Positions 40,513-50,684 are shown, counted from the first letter of the stretch. The stretch: 64,000 nt of DNA from Symsagittifera roscoffensis (GCF_963678635.1 NC_087070.1:29428048-29492047); one strand, 5' to 3'. Translations and numbers: made by a program. Notes: generated by a model from the sequence alone, not told the origin.

Positions 40513-43224
40513 GTGGACGAGACAATTTCCGGGGAGTCTGATACCTTCGAGCCAGTCAAGGACGACTCGTCTGAGGAGTCAGACACCTTTGAGCCCGTGC
40601 AGGACGACTTGTCCGGGGAGAGGTTGACGAGACCACCTAGGGACAGAATTTTGTCCGGGGAGTCGAGAAACATCTCAGACAACTTGGAATATGATGTAGA
40701 GGAATCAGTCGACTCAAGTGTTGACTCGAGGCCCCAGTCCTGGGACAACACGTCTGAAACAACTTCCAATTCCGATATGTCAGAGATCGCAATCCACTCC
40801 TTATTGGTAGACTGGAAGCAGCGTGGGCTGGACCGAGAAACACATCAGGATCCAGACAGGGACAGATACACCTCAGATGAAGAGGGCACTGTGGTAGATA
40901 ATGCCGCAGACGAGCTCGAGCTGATAGCAGTTTCGAAACGCCCAACCAGATTGCTGCCACATGGTACGGTCGTCCGTGCCAATCTGGAACCATCTGTGCA
41001 GGAAGCTACGCCTTTGAAAAAGATATGGTGTGTCAAGTTGATGGACGATGCTCATGCTCCGGAGATAATGAGTGGGCAAATGAACGTGGTAAAGAGGTAT
41101 TTGAAAGCCAGGTACAGGCTGTCGGATCTCCTAAGGGCTCAACGAAATGATAGAATGACGAGCAGTCTGAAGAGATGGATCGAGAATGGAGCACCTGACA
41201 AGGGAGACTTGGAAGAAGACAGCTACAAGATCTTCAAGCAATTCTACCTGAAGCGGAACGGCTTGTTGTACCTGAATAAGGACGGAATCGTTGCCTGCAA
41301 GCGAAAAGAGGAGGAAAAGGTCCTCTATAAATACAATTCAATAGTGTTACCACAGTTGTACCAGACCGAATTGCTCTTTCGCTCACATGATCAGATGGGC
41401 CATCAAGGCGTGGACAAAGTGTATAACAGGATACAGAAACGATTCGAATGGCCGGGATTGAAAAAGGCTTGTGAGAAGTGGATCGCCGCATGCCTGTCAT
41501 GTCAGCAGGCGAAGGATCCCAGGAAACTAAGGTTCCCCCTACAGTCAATAGAGTCGTCAGGTTTCAACGAAGTGGTGCAAATTGATCATCAGAAAATCTG
41601 CATGACAGCAACGGGCTATAATCAGGTGCTGGTAATGATCGACCATTTTACGAAGTATGCGGAAGCAGCACCCTGCATGACAGCATCGGCGGAAGAAACA
41701 TGTGATCATTTGATAAATGTGTGGATAGCGAGGCATGGCTGCCCCATCACGTTCCAATCGGACAATGGCAAAGCATTCGTGGGTGATCTCACGAAGGAGT
41801 TGATTAAAAGTTCGCAGGTAGCGCAGGCCCACTCGACCACTTATCACCCGCAAACGAATGGCCTAGTCGAGAGGCAAAACCGCACACTGGTATCCATGCT
41901 GAGAGTCTACTGCTCGCGTTACATGGATGACTGGGACAAGCACTTGCCGCAAGTGATGGGTGCTTACAACAGCACGGAGAATTCCACCACGGGAATAAGT
42001 CCGCACATGATGTTAACGGGTCATGAAAAAGCGCTCCCGTTGACGTTTTTCTACCCTGAATATGAGGGGAAGAGGACAGCACCGCAAACGTACGTGCGGG
42101 ATGTTATTAGAAGACAGCAGGACCTCAATGACGTATGCAGGAGGAATACGCAACAGGCACAAATTAGACAAAAAAGGAGGTTTGATAAAAGGACAGCTGA
42201 TGCGAAGGCCTACTCAGATGGCGACTACGTCTGGGTGTTCCAGGAAGTGGTTCCACCAAAGGGAACCAAGAAATTATTAAAGAAATGGCGTGGTCCATTT
42301 CAGATAACAGAAGTGCACCAAGGAGGTCGTTTTTATCGATTGAGCACTGGAAGAGCAGCTCATTATGAAAACATCAAACCACACAATGCCTCGTCAGAGG
42401 ATTGGTGCATCCCAGCGGACATGCAAGAGGGAGACTATTTGATAGTGGATCCTGCTTGTGAAGTGAATGAAAGGGGTACTCGCGACAAAAACGACGAGAA
42501 TGAGGTGGTGGATGACTGCGACCTACCACTGGATCTCGAGTTGACCGAGCGAGTAGAGGTGGACGATGAAACTCTACCCTATGCCGAGGAAGACTGGGAC
42601 TGCCCGGAACAAATTGAAATTGACAAAGGAATACAGCCTGACTTTCCTCTCACTATGGAAACACGCCAAAGCAAGAGAGGAAAAAACCAGAAGAAATACA
42701 ATCCGTACGGCGAGGATTTCGTTGTAGACAGGATAGTTGTAAGTGATGTCATGGACTCGCTAGTGGGACTGGACGAAGTGGCGATGCTAGAAGAAATTGA
42801 CTTGGTGAACGATATGGATCAAGATTGGATCGACGATCGATCAGAACCGGAAGTGGAGTTCGAACCAGAAGCGGAACAGACTCATGAGCAAGAACTAACG
42901 AACTTGCGCGTTTTCGAATGGCTCCATGATCTGCCGACAGATCCAAAAGAGACGATCCTGACGATTCAGGACGTCGATAAGAACGGCATCAAATACATCA
43001 GTCATGACAATACCGAGTCCAACTGGTTCGCCCCCAGATGGTCCTCTACGCGTTCCACAGTCCAACCTCGACCTCCTAGACTTTGGGCGATCGACGGGGA
43101 CGTCGATGGATATTTTTGTCCGAGGAGTGGGGGTAGGACTCACCCACACCGAAAATCTGATAATAAAAAAATTGAAATCGGCAAGAGAAACCGGAGAACT
43201 AGAGACAGAGGGCGAGAATGCTAA
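40513..43224 (+). CDS. E1 integrase with acidic flanks
   Basis: About 900 codons. After an acidic repeat-rich part (DTFEPV twice) and a conserved linker come the zinc-binding region (RSHDQMGHQG to CEKWIAACLSC), the catalytic triad Asp358, Asp417 and Glu453 (VQIDHQ, FQSDNGKAF, LVERQNRT; 35 residues between the last two), and KKWRGPFQITEV, the GPF motif of Ty3/gypsy integrases. Numbering is from 40513. An acidic tail follows. The last 60 residues after about 43050 are out of frame; the macro-like region continues in another frame. The single TAA before it suggests one Pol chain in the ancestor. The first codon shown is not a good start. Confidence 0.9.
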   Translation: MDETISGESDTFEPVKDDSSEESDTFEPVQDDLSGERLTRPPRDRILSGESRNISDNLEYDVEESVDSSVDSRPQSWDNTSETTSNSDMSEIAIHSLLVDWKQRGLDRETHQDPDRDRYTSDEEGTVVDNAADELELIAVSKRPTRLLPHGTVVRANLEPSVQEATPLKKIWCVKLMDDAHAPEIMSGQMNVVKRYLKARYRLSDLLRAQRNDRMTSSLKRWIENGAPDKGDLEEDSYKIFKQFYLKRNGLLYLNKDGIVACKRKEEEKVLYKYNSIVLPQLYQTELLFRSHDQMGHQGVDKVYNRIQKRFEWPGLKKACEKWIAACLSCQQAKDPRKLRFPLQSIESSGFNEVVQIDHQKICMTATGYNQVLVMIDHFTKYAEAAPCMTASAEETCDHLINVWIARHGCPITFQSDNGKAFVGDLTKELIKSSQVAQAHSTTYHPQTNGLVERQNRTLVSMLRVYCSRYMDDWDKHLPQVMGAYNSTENSTTGISPHMMLTGHEKALPLTFFYPEYEGKRTAPQTYVRDVIRRQQDLNDVCRRNTQQAQIRQKRRFDKRTADAKAYSDGDYVWVFQEVVPPKGTKKLLKKWRGPFQITEVHQGGRFYRLSTGRAAHYENIKPHNASSEDWCIPADMQEGDYLIVDPACEVNERGTRDKNDENEVVDDCDLPLDLELTERVEVDDETLPYAEEDWDCPEQIEIDKGIQPDFPLTMETRQSKRGKNQKKYNPYGEDFVVDRIVVSDVMDSLVGLDEVAMLEEIDLVNDMDQDWIDDRSEPEVEFEPEAEQTHEQELTNLRVFEWLHDLPTDPKETILTIQDVDKNGIKYISHDNTESNWFAPRWSSTRSTVQPRPPRLWAIDGDVDGYFCPRSGGRTHPHRKSDNKKIEIGKRNRRTRDRGREC

Positions 43225-43734
43225 AAAACCACCTTTTGGACGAATCTGTGAATCGTATTTTGATCTACCGAACCATTATTCGAGCAATATCGTCATAACG
43301 GACAGCGATTTCATACTCACGGAACGCACGTGCGCCATAGCGATAACCGCGGACGTAAGCTTCAAAACAGCACTAGCGGCTGACTTCAAAAGAGAATATA
43401 AGAATATCGAGTTTTTATGGAAACAGAGGCCTGGTGTGGAGGGATGATAGCGCTGCCCCCTGTTGCATCACAGATACCAGGGAAATATTTGTGTTTCCTG
43501 GTTACCAAGGCCACTGATAGGCAACACGTAGATCCAAAGAGCTTGGTATTGGCCTTGACTCGACTTAGGGATTTTTTGGTTGAGAGAGGAGTGACCTCTC
43601 TCTCGTTGCCAGTATACGATTCTAATAGGGGAAAGCTACATCCGAGAGAGTTGTACGCACTTGTACACGTGATATTTTCAGAGACTGACATAGAAGTTTA
43701 CTTACATAAAAAATACTATCTGAGCATATGCTAA
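43004..43734 (+). pseudogene. E1 macro-like domain (TARG1/OARD1-like), frameshifted
   Basis: Two overlapping frames (43004-43447 and 43417-43734) together match the intact E2 domain at 21636-22433. Shared landmarks are GVGVGLTHTENL, IVITDSDFILTERTCAIAIT, ADFKREYKNIEF, PGKYLCFLVTK, RGVTSLSLPVYDSNRGKL and YLHKKYYLSI. A one-base deletion near 43437 breaks it. The Lys after LVT, the position where TARG1 has its reactive Lys, is kept here but not in E2. It ends the first polyprotein; ADP-ribose binding is inferred. Confidence 0.6.
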
Positions 43735-44203
43735 GAATTGCGCACGGCGATAAGTGGTTTTTATTAAGTTACTCGATAAGAATGAGAGTCAAGTTTTAGA
43801 TTAGGTTAGGTTTTAGGTACAGTATTAGGGATTATGTTTTTATGTGATAGTGTAGGCGTGTGATGTTCTTGTGTTTATGTGTTATGTTATGATAAGTTTT
43901 ATGTTTTGTGTCATAAAAGACCTGGGGTACTCCAGGTCATCAAGGTGACAGCGCACATTCGTGCTACCCTGACAAAGATAAAGGTGGACGATCCACCTTG
44001 GTGCTAAATTTTTAAATCAGAATTGAGAAGAGAATTTCAATGGAGAGTTTTAAGGAGTTGAATGATGTTGTATCCAAAAATGATGGTTTTAAGTCGCGAC
44101 TTGTTTTTTTAGATCTTGATTGATCAGAAATTGTTTATTGAATTCATTGAATCAAACGAGACAGGAAGACACTACACGACAGCAAGAATCAACACGATAA
44201 GAA
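43735..44203 (+). other. E1 spacer between the Pol and SGNH regions
   Basis: 469 bp, AT-rich, no ORF. It carries three hairpins in a row at 43919-43999 and ends in GATAAGAA just before the ATG of p1. It probably holds the signal that lets the second ORF be translated (splice acceptor, promoter or ribosome entry), none of which I can identify. Confidence 0.55.
43919..43999 (+). ncRNA. Three consecutive stem-loops in the spacer
   Basis: GACCTGG/CCAGGTC at 43919-43938; AGCGCAC/GTGCT with one bulged base at 43950-43965, extended by AGG/CCT; and AAGGTGGA-CGA-TCCACCTT at 43981-43999, a perfect 8-bp stem. No counterpart is seen in E2, so this may be specific to the E1 family. Confidence 0.5.
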
Positions 44204-46495
44204 ATGGGTGACACGAACGAACTCATGGAATTCCTCTCAGCGAGTCTAGGAGCGACTCTAGACGAGATCTATCAGCGGCTGATCGATTGTGATTTCACAC
44301 AAGAAGACCCGGGGCTGGCGATGTTTGTGGTCGCGCTCCTCAATGCATTAGGACGAGAGGGTCGAGGGAATCGCCCTACGGAAGTCGTGTTAATGTTGGC
44401 CTTCGGTGAGTCCGGGACCGCCGAGAGAGGTCGAAATCGACTGATGAGATGGAGGCGTGGAGAAATGTCTGGCCACGACCTGGCTCGTGAGCCAGGACTA
44501 GGCGAACAGAGGGACCACCGGCTAGGTGAGATGCCCTTACCAGTCCAACCGGCGCAGCCACTCATCGGAGCAAAGAGACAACGTGATGGGCCAGGCCCGT
44601 CACATTCGGTCGACTCCCCTACAGCTGCTCCTCCTTCGAAGAAAGTGAGGGTGAGTGAAATAGAGATCCAGACGTCGGAGACGATCGAGACGCTGGAAAA
44701 GAAGGAGAAAGATCAGAGCGAGCTGTGTGCCAAACTCCAGGAGTATAGGGCAATAGCTCGAGAAAGAGACGAATGGAAGAAGAAATACGGAGATCTACAG
44801 GTGGCTTATAAGGAGGATGAAATAAAGCACCTGAAGGAGCTGTATATGGCGAAGGTGAGCCAAGTGTCACCGGAAGTTCTGGCGAGCATGAGACCCTCGG
44901 AGGGACCCAACGACACACGCCCCGGGACAACAGCCCAGGAGCTGTGTGTATCGAGAGGGCCCGAGGTTCTGGATTTACGTGCATCGAGAGAGCCCGAGGC
45001 TCCTCAGCAGACACGACTGTCTGCTTCTAGTCAAAGGTTCACGATACCAGACCCTTCTGACACTTACCTCGCTCCTCAGTTCCAAGAATCGTTCAACCAA
45101 GTGGCCAGAGCAACGATGGATGAGATCAGCCGAACCACTGGACGGACATTGGGTAGGATCGTTCCTTCCCAGCGTCGTGATCAGTCATCTAATAGCTCGG
45201 AGCGAGCACCCCACACGATAGTGCCCTCGGGGACTGCGCATGGCAGAACCTATCAAAAGTCCCGCGTGGTAGATATTAGGAAGAATCTGATGACACGGCA
45301 CCAGTTCACGCAAGTAGCTGCGGATCATCCTCGAGCCTGCCTGAATGACATGAGCTGGAACCCCGCTACGAGCGACCAGGTAATTCCCCCAGGGAGTCGC
45401 CAACTGATCATAGGAGACAGTTTGGTGAGGGATCTGAATGAGATCTTCGTCTATGGTCAGACAACCACTTTGTCCTTTGGAGGAGCTTCAGTGGCTCAGG
45501 TCATCAAGATGATGGAATTCCAAAGCGAGGATCACCTGGATACGCTGGTGATAATGCTAGGAACTAACGACGTCTCGAGAGCCCCAGTGACTCCCGAGTG
45601 CAAGTGGGAGCCTCTGCTGGTATGCCTCCTGAATGAACTGAAGGAGAAGTACAGGCCCAGGTTTGTGGTGCTGTGCACGATACCACAAAACCCGCTGATG
45701 GGCACCACAGTGGCAGATTTCATGAATGGCAACGTGACACGGTGGAACGAAATGATCCGTAATCTGGTGAGAAGCAACCCTGGCGAGTTGCGACTTCTGG
45801 ATCTCGAAAACACGCTGCGCATGATTGATCACATTGCGCTTACCAGAGATGGGATACATTTCAACACCCAACGAGGGAGACACTGGATGAATGATGTATT
45901 TCAGACGCAATTGAGGGAAATGGAGCAGGAATCGAGGGCGACCAGTTCTCTGGCTCGGACCAGCTCAACGACCGGAGGAAGTAGAATAAGGGCAAGCGTG
46001 CCCGAATCCCTCGTCAACCGCCTTGGAGCCTTGGCGATGGAGACGGCTGTAGCCGCACCCACCGCTCCGAGCTCAAACGTGAGAGAGAGGCTAGGAACTG
46101 CTCCTCCTCCCAGAACACAACCGCTTGGAAGCCGACTCGGCAGATCAGTGGTTCAGAACAGAAATAACTCCCAGACCGTGTCTAGGAGGAACGATCCGCC
46201 CGCCACGGCAAGCCCTGCTTCAGCAGCAGGACCGTCTACGAGCGCCGTGCCTGCGGAGGGAGTTGAACCAGGCAGCCTGCTGCTTTGGAACCGATCAGAC
46301 CCGAGTCAATGGGGACAGTACAAGACAGACATGTCCACGAAATTGAACATGAATACCCTGGCGTGTCGGGAGGACGCGATGAGAATGATTGGCGGAGAAA
46401 GTCCCACGGTGTCGCGACTATATCAGGTGTGGATTGGCTGCTGGCAGAGCAGGAGCAGTTCAGCTCCACGACTATGCTCCGACATGCAGACTTGA
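44204..46495 (+). CDS. E1 p1: SGNH/GDSL hydrolase protein
   Basis: 763 codons from ATG 44204. The N-terminal 70 residues match E2 (TLDEIYQRLIDCDF). A Lys/Arg patch SKKVRV near 145 may be a nuclear signal, and a coiled coil lies at about 160-225. The hydrolase domain spans about 395-580: IIGDSLVRDL with Ser406, LGTNDVS with Asn455, and RDGIHFNTQ with Asp549 and His552, the SGNH blocks I, III and V. The oxyanion Gly of block II is probably in LSFGGAS. The family cleaves esters or acyl groups; the substrate is unknown. No signal peptide, so it likely acts in the cytoplasm, nucleus or particle. The final 25 residues are out of frame; p2 continues in another frame from about 46420. Confidence 0.85.
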   Translation: MGDTNELMEFLSASLGATLDEIYQRLIDCDFTQEDPGLAMFVVALLNALGREGRGNRPTEVVLMLAFGESGTAERGRNRLMRWRRGEMSGHDLAREPGLGEQRDHRLGEMPLPVQPAQPLIGAKRQRDGPGPSHSVDSPTAAPPSKKVRVSEIEIQTSETIETLEKKEKDQSELCAKLQEYRAIARERDEWKKKYGDLQVAYKEDEIKHLKELYMAKVSQVSPEVLASMRPSEGPNDTRPGTTAQELCVSRGPEVLDLRASREPEAPQQTRLSASSQRFTIPDPSDTYLAPQFQESFNQVARATMDEISRTTGRTLGRIVPSQRRDQSSNSSERAPHTIVPSGTAHGRTYQKSRVVDIRKNLMTRHQFTQVAADHPRACLNDMSWNPATSDQVIPPGSRQLIIGDSLVRDLNEIFVYGQTTTLSFGGASVAQVIKMMEFQSEDHLDTLVIMLGTNDVSRAPVTPECKWEPLLVCLLNELKEKYRPRFVVLCTIPQNPLMGTTVADFMNGNVTRWNEMIRNLVRSNPGELRLLDLENTLRMIDHIALTRDGIHFNTQRGRHWMNDVFQTQLREMEQESRATSSLARTSSTTGGSRIRASVPESLVNRLGALAMETAVAAPTAPSSNVRERLGTAPPPRTQPLGSRLGRSVVQNRNNSQTVSRRNDPPATASPASAAGPSTSAVPAEGVEPGSLLLWNRSDPSQWGQYKTDMSTKLNMNTLACREDAMRMIGGESPTVSRLYQVWIGCWQSRSSSAPRLCSDMQT

Positions 46496-49353
46496 ACGGG
46501 TTGCCTCAGGACAATACCTTTGGACCCTTGAACACGCGGTCCCTTACGGACGTCCGACAGAGAGCCCGGGAATTGACGCCACCTGCTCGAAGGGGCAAGT
46601 TTCAGGTAGAGAACAAGTCCAACAACAAGCATCATAAGATGTACAGGCAGTTCGCTAAACCACCTGGTCAGACGCCTGGTGAGTATTCAAGGGACTACCC
46701 CCGAACGACCACGGTAGATGGAGATGACCAGAGATATGGGAAACTGAAGGCCCCAATAGGCGACGGCCTGTTCGCAGCTTACGATCCCTTAGAGATGAAA
46801 GCTGCAAAGTATCTGATCGTAGCCAGTTCCGATTATCTCTACACGCCCCGTTCTCTCTTTTGGCCCGACGTGATCTTCTTCACGGCACCTAAATTGGATT
46901 GGGGACAGGCAATCAGCATGATGATAAGTGTACGAAGGGTGGTCAGTATGGAGCCGCAGGTGATAGTGGTTGCAGGCTCAAATGATCATCTGCAAAGCAG
47001 GGGTTTATTGTCACGTCTGACGGATGGATCGATCCCGAGCAACGAGGTCATAGGGGAGGCGATTATGACATTGCTCTCGGCGATGGCTGAGGTAGAAGCA
47101 GCAGCAAAACAACGTTTCACCCATAATGTGGTGAAGGTGGTCTTTGTGTTGTCACCAGGGTACGCTGCCTTGCCAGAACCAATTCAGTTTGGGTACACAA
47201 TGGTCACAACGATAGCAGAGGGGAGGTTCAACGTGATAATTCCTGCCCCGAACAGAGTAGTAGACCCAGACAATTACTACCCGTCCCGATCTGAGCTTCC
47301 CGCCGTTTGGGCTGACATTTCGAATGCCATACAAGGGCTCAGAGATTGTAGCACAACTCGGTTGGTGCTAGATGAAGTTCTGGGGTTGGAGCTGTCCAAC
47401 TTTGCCAGATTGCTGAAACTAAGACCAGGGGTGGACGACGATCATCTGTTAGTACAACAGGTGGCTGATGATCTCTGGTTCAGACAGATGGATCATGCCG
47501 AGAATGAGCAGGGCAGGATAGTCAGGAAGAACATGACATCAGCGGAAGAAGATCTCATGGCAATGGCTTTGCGCACGAAGCCGCACAATAACGTATGGTT
47601 GTACTTGTCACCAAGGCTGTGCACCTTGGGTGAGGACGCGTTCGAGCATGCGCCGGCAGTGATAAAAGAGATACACGTGTATCTGAAAAATTTGTTTGAT
47701 GCCCGGGAGTTAGCTGGGGGCATGATGTTGAAGCTGATGCAGGACGTAAACACGATGTCACTGGACAAGTTCCAAGCTGACGTGCTAGCCACGAGGGCAC
47801 AGTACGAACGATCGGATGCTATCTTGGGTGGAATGGGAGTGGGATGGACGCCATCCTTCCTGTCGACGTGCTATCCTAGGGCATCCCGGAACTTGATCGC
47901 GAGTTTTGTCAGAGACATCAGGAAGTTATCGATTGGCCTGGTGTTAGCCTTATACGTGACATTTGGTCACGAAAATTTCGTGAAGGGGCCGGCGAATCTC
48001 TTCACCCAAGCGATGGCAGATTTGAGATTGGATGGACTCCTGACCCTGATTGCCATGACCTACGGTCGACTGGGTGATTTGCTTGTGCTGTTACGTTACC
48101 CTGAACAACTACAGGGACCCAGTCGTGAGTTCAATGCACAGTTGGAAACCGCCTCGCTCAAGAAGATGAAAGACTGGAGGACTCTCCTGCTCCAATATCT
48201 CTTACAGCAGAACAGAAGCGTCACGGGAGAAGATAAGGTGGCGACGGATGCGAGTGAGTGCAAGCAATATTGTGGCATGCCCTTGCTGACAGATTTGGCA
48301 ATCACGATGCGGATCGATCCGTTGGCTCTGATTCATGGACTGCGGGAATTCGTCACGGTGGTGTATGGACCGGTGATGTCTTTTGTGTTCCCGGACGTGC
48401 AAGTCGAGGCATACAGGAATTCGGTGTTATACGTCAACCTGGTCTCAGTCGTGGACTGTTCCGTGCTGAACTGGGTAGAGAAGAGGGAGTTGAGTGGGCT
48501 GGCCAGTGACGATAGGCTGTTCGGAAGAATAGCGGAGCCAGGTTGGATGTTGATGGATTTCAACAATCACTTCAAGTGCCGAATGGGCCGTGAGGAACTT
48601 TCTCACATCCAGTTCAACCCGAAGCTTTGGAACTTAAGACCAGTAGTGAAGGATACAGGAGCGGCTATGGGAGTGCCACTCTTACCAGAGGCCTATGCAC
48701 ACGCTAAAGAGAACCAGCAAGCGTGGCTTTCCGGGTCCAGGCCGCTGCCGGACCAATGCCCTCGATATCCACCGATAAGGAGGATGTTGTTGGGAGTCAC
48801 ATCTCCCATCATTGCCCCTCGCATCGGAGCAGCTCGTGACGCAGAGAAGAGAATGTTGAAGTGGAGTGAAGGGATGGAGCCGCGCTTCATCGGCTGGAAT
48901 GTTGCAGCCGCGCACACGTTTGACTTCTCATTTCCTGATGCTTGGAGCAGGAAAAAGATCAAGGCATTACCTTCTAGGAGACCAGAGGTCTCGCCCGAAA
49001 TGTGGAACGAAGTGTATTCTCCCACAGATGACTTATCAAGACTGAAGTGGTCAGGAGAAGTGAAAGTAGTGATGATGGAAGTGGCAAAGGAGAGCAGAGG
49101 AGGCTCATATATAACAATAGAGGACCTGGCACCACATGGCGAGGAGTCTGTAGAATTCCTGGTGAATGATGAGTTGTTTTATCACGCAGGTGACATGACC
49201 GTACCGGCTCGGCCGGACTCGGGCATAGACTCACAACAAGGACCTTCAGGACCCAGGCCGAAACCTGATGCAGGTGATGATGAATTAATGGATCAGGACG
49301 ATGACGACGACATCGAGGGAAAGACGGGAAAACCGGGTGAGACGGATCTGTGA
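46285..49353 (+). CDS. E1 p2: second, degenerate SGNH-like region and unrecognised region
   Basis: Open from 46285, but real p2 sequence starts near 46420 (VDWLLAEQEQF). LIVASSDYLYTPRSLFWP, then VIVVAGSNDHLQSRG (near residue 231) and VVFVLSPGYAALP follow the layout of p1 (IIGDSLVRDL, then VIMLGTNDVS). This looks like a duplicated SGNH fold without the catalytic Ser: ASS replaces GDS. The next 600 residues are well conserved in E0 and E2 (LRLDGLLTLIAMTYGRL, VFPDVQVEAYRNSV) but unknown. It ends in an Asp-rich stretch and a TGA at 49351, where E0 has a Glu codon, so p3 is the same protein. Confidence 0.7.
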   Translation: MEPIRPESMGTVQDRHVHEIEHEYPGVSGGRDENDWRRKSHGVATISGVDWLLAEQEQFSSTTMLRHADLNGLPQDNTFGPLNTRSLTDVRQRARELTPPARRGKFQVENKSNNKHHKMYRQFAKPPGQTPGEYSRDYPRTTTVDGDDQRYGKLKAPIGDGLFAAYDPLEMKAAKYLIVASSDYLYTPRSLFWPDVIFFTAPKLDWGQAISMMISVRRVVSMEPQVIVVAGSNDHLQSRGLLSRLTDGSIPSNEVIGEAIMTLLSAMAEVEAAAKQRFTHNVVKVVFVLSPGYAALPEPIQFGYTMVTTIAEGRFNVIIPAPNRVVDPDNYYPSRSELPAVWADISNAIQGLRDCSTTRLVLDEVLGLELSNFARLLKLRPGVDDDHLLVQQVADDLWFRQMDHAENEQGRIVRKNMTSAEEDLMAMALRTKPHNNVWLYLSPRLCTLGEDAFEHAPAVIKEIHVYLKNLFDARELAGGMMLKLMQDVNTMSLDKFQADVLATRAQYERSDAILGGMGVGWTPSFLSTCYPRASRNLIASFVRDIRKLSIGLVLALYVTFGHENFVKGPANLFTQAMADLRLDGLLTLIAMTYGRLGDLLVLLRYPEQLQGPSREFNAQLETASLKKMKDWRTLLLQYLLQQNRSVTGEDKVATDASECKQYCGMPLLTDLAITMRIDPLALIHGLREFVTVVYGPVMSFVFPDVQVEAYRNSVLYVNLVSVVDCSVLNWVEKRELSGLASDDRLFGRIAEPGWMLMDFNNHFKCRMGREELSHIQFNPKLWNLRPVVKDTGAAMGVPLLPEAYAHAKENQQAWLSGSRPLPDQCPRYPPIRRMLLGVTSPIIAPRIGAARDAEKRMLKWSEGMEPRFIGWNVAAAHTFDFSFPDAWSRKKIKALPSRRPEVSPEMWNEVYSPTDDLSRLKWSGEVKVVMMEVAKESRGGSYITIEDLAPHGEESVEFLVNDELFYHAGDMTVPARPDSGIDSQQGPSGPRPKPDAGDDELMDQDDDDDIEGKTGKPGETDL

Positions 49354-49368
49354 GCGTTAGAGAGAGAC

Positions 49369-50640
49369 TTGCAAGAATACCGGTTTAGTGAAGACGACGA
49401 TGGGGAAGTCGATGGGAGTCTATTGCTAATGACGCCATCGTCTTTCATGTCCCCTACAAAGGAGGCGTCGGCCGACTTATCCCCGATAGACCCAATAAGC
49501 CAGGCGAGAGAATGCCGAAGCAGGGATCCGCAGAAATTGCTCCATGAGTCACCAAGGAGGAGAAAAATCGAAGAATCAATGAGGGTATCCTTCCTGAGCA
49601 CGCTGCCGGAAGAGGAATGGGAGAGATATCAAAGTGAGTTAGAAGGCAAGACAGGGACAACCTGGAGCCGAGTGAATTTCATGGAAAGATCATGCGACGT
49701 GATACGACGATATGGGACTCAGTCCATAATGAAGGTGGGATTGAACCAACCCATCATGCGTGAGGTCCTGGAGAAAATAGTGAACTCCATGGAGTCGGAT
49801 GTTCTGACAGAGTCAGTAACAGAAGACAGTGCCGATGATCAGCAAGTCGCAAAGAAATTACCTGTCAGACGAGCCAGGAAGGGGCTGAAGCGACTAAAAG
49901 GGAAAACAGGAAGTCGAGCCATGAACCCGAGAGTGGTGAAGTCGAGAGCCAGCGCAGTGGTGACCTCTTTAACGAGCGCAGGTCGTTCAGGCGAGAGCGG
50001 GCAAGGAGATGGTGCAACACTGACAGGGGGAGAAAAAGAGAATCTGATACCCCCTATGCTCTTGGCAGGTCTGACCACGACTGCCGTAAGATCAAAGAAA
50101 ACAGCACGAACCCTGGCAGACACTAAATTAGAGATGGAGATCATCAGTCAATGTGGATCTGGAGGACTTGAAGATTACAGGCCCTCGCGGACCAACATAG
50201 TCAAGCTGAAGCTGGAAGGACAACTCGACGTGGTCGAGTACAGTCGAGTCACTGTGCCGGAATCAGTCCACATGGGGGATCCAGCAGGAGCTTATGTGGA
50301 GATGTTGAAAGCGAGAAACTCAGCGAGAGGGCACCTGATGGCTTGGAGCGAGAAGCGAGCCATGCAGGAATATCTGAAAGAGCTCACGGAGAATTCAAAC
50401 TTAAATCGACAAGAATACGGCACGGTAATGTCCTCTGAAGCGAACGAAATTGGATTGGAAAGGCTACTAGAAATCTCGTGGAGGGCGGCCCTCCAGAGAT
50501 ACTTCGACGAATCGATGCATGCACCTGCTACGGTGGCAGCATACCTGGCTCATCCTTGTATGAGAACTGATCTGCAAGTACGGTTGGCTTGGTGCCTGAT
50601 GGGCATCAAGAAGGCGGAGTATGAAGCCAGTAATGATTAG
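49369..50640 (+). CDS. E1 p3: charged middle region of the second polyprotein
   Basis: 423 codons in the same frame as p2, separated by one TGA. SFLSTLPEEEWERYQ is shared with E0, and a very basic patch (PVRRARKGLKRLKGKTG) follows. The end (RHLMAW-like to LAWCLMGI) matches the first 110 residues of E2 p4. It stops with a TAG at 50638 and a frame change near 50685. No known domain; perhaps nucleic acid binding through the basic patch. Confidence 0.65.
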   Translation: MQEYRFSEDDDGEVDGSLLLMTPSSFMSPTKEASADLSPIDPISQARECRSRDPQKLLHESPRRRKIEESMRVSFLSTLPEEEWERYQSELEGKTGTTWSRVNFMERSCDVIRRYGTQSIMKVGLNQPIMREVLEKIVNSMESDVLTESVTEDSADDQQVAKKLPVRRARKGLKRLKGKTGSRAMNPRVVKSRASAVVTSLTSAGRSGESGQGDGATLTGGEKENLIPPMLLAGLTTTAVRSKKTARTLADTKLEMEIISQCGSGGLEDYRPSRTNIVKLKLEGQLDVVEYSRVTVPESVHMGDPAGAYVEMLKARNSARGHLMAWSEKRAMQEYLKELTENSNLNRQEYGTVMSSEANEIGLERLLEISWRAALQRYFDESMHAPATVAAYLAHPCMRTDLQVRLAWCLMGIKKAEYEASND

Positions 50641-50684
50641 AAATCACGGGAACAGGAGCTGGAGTTGATGGAACTCTGCGAGCG

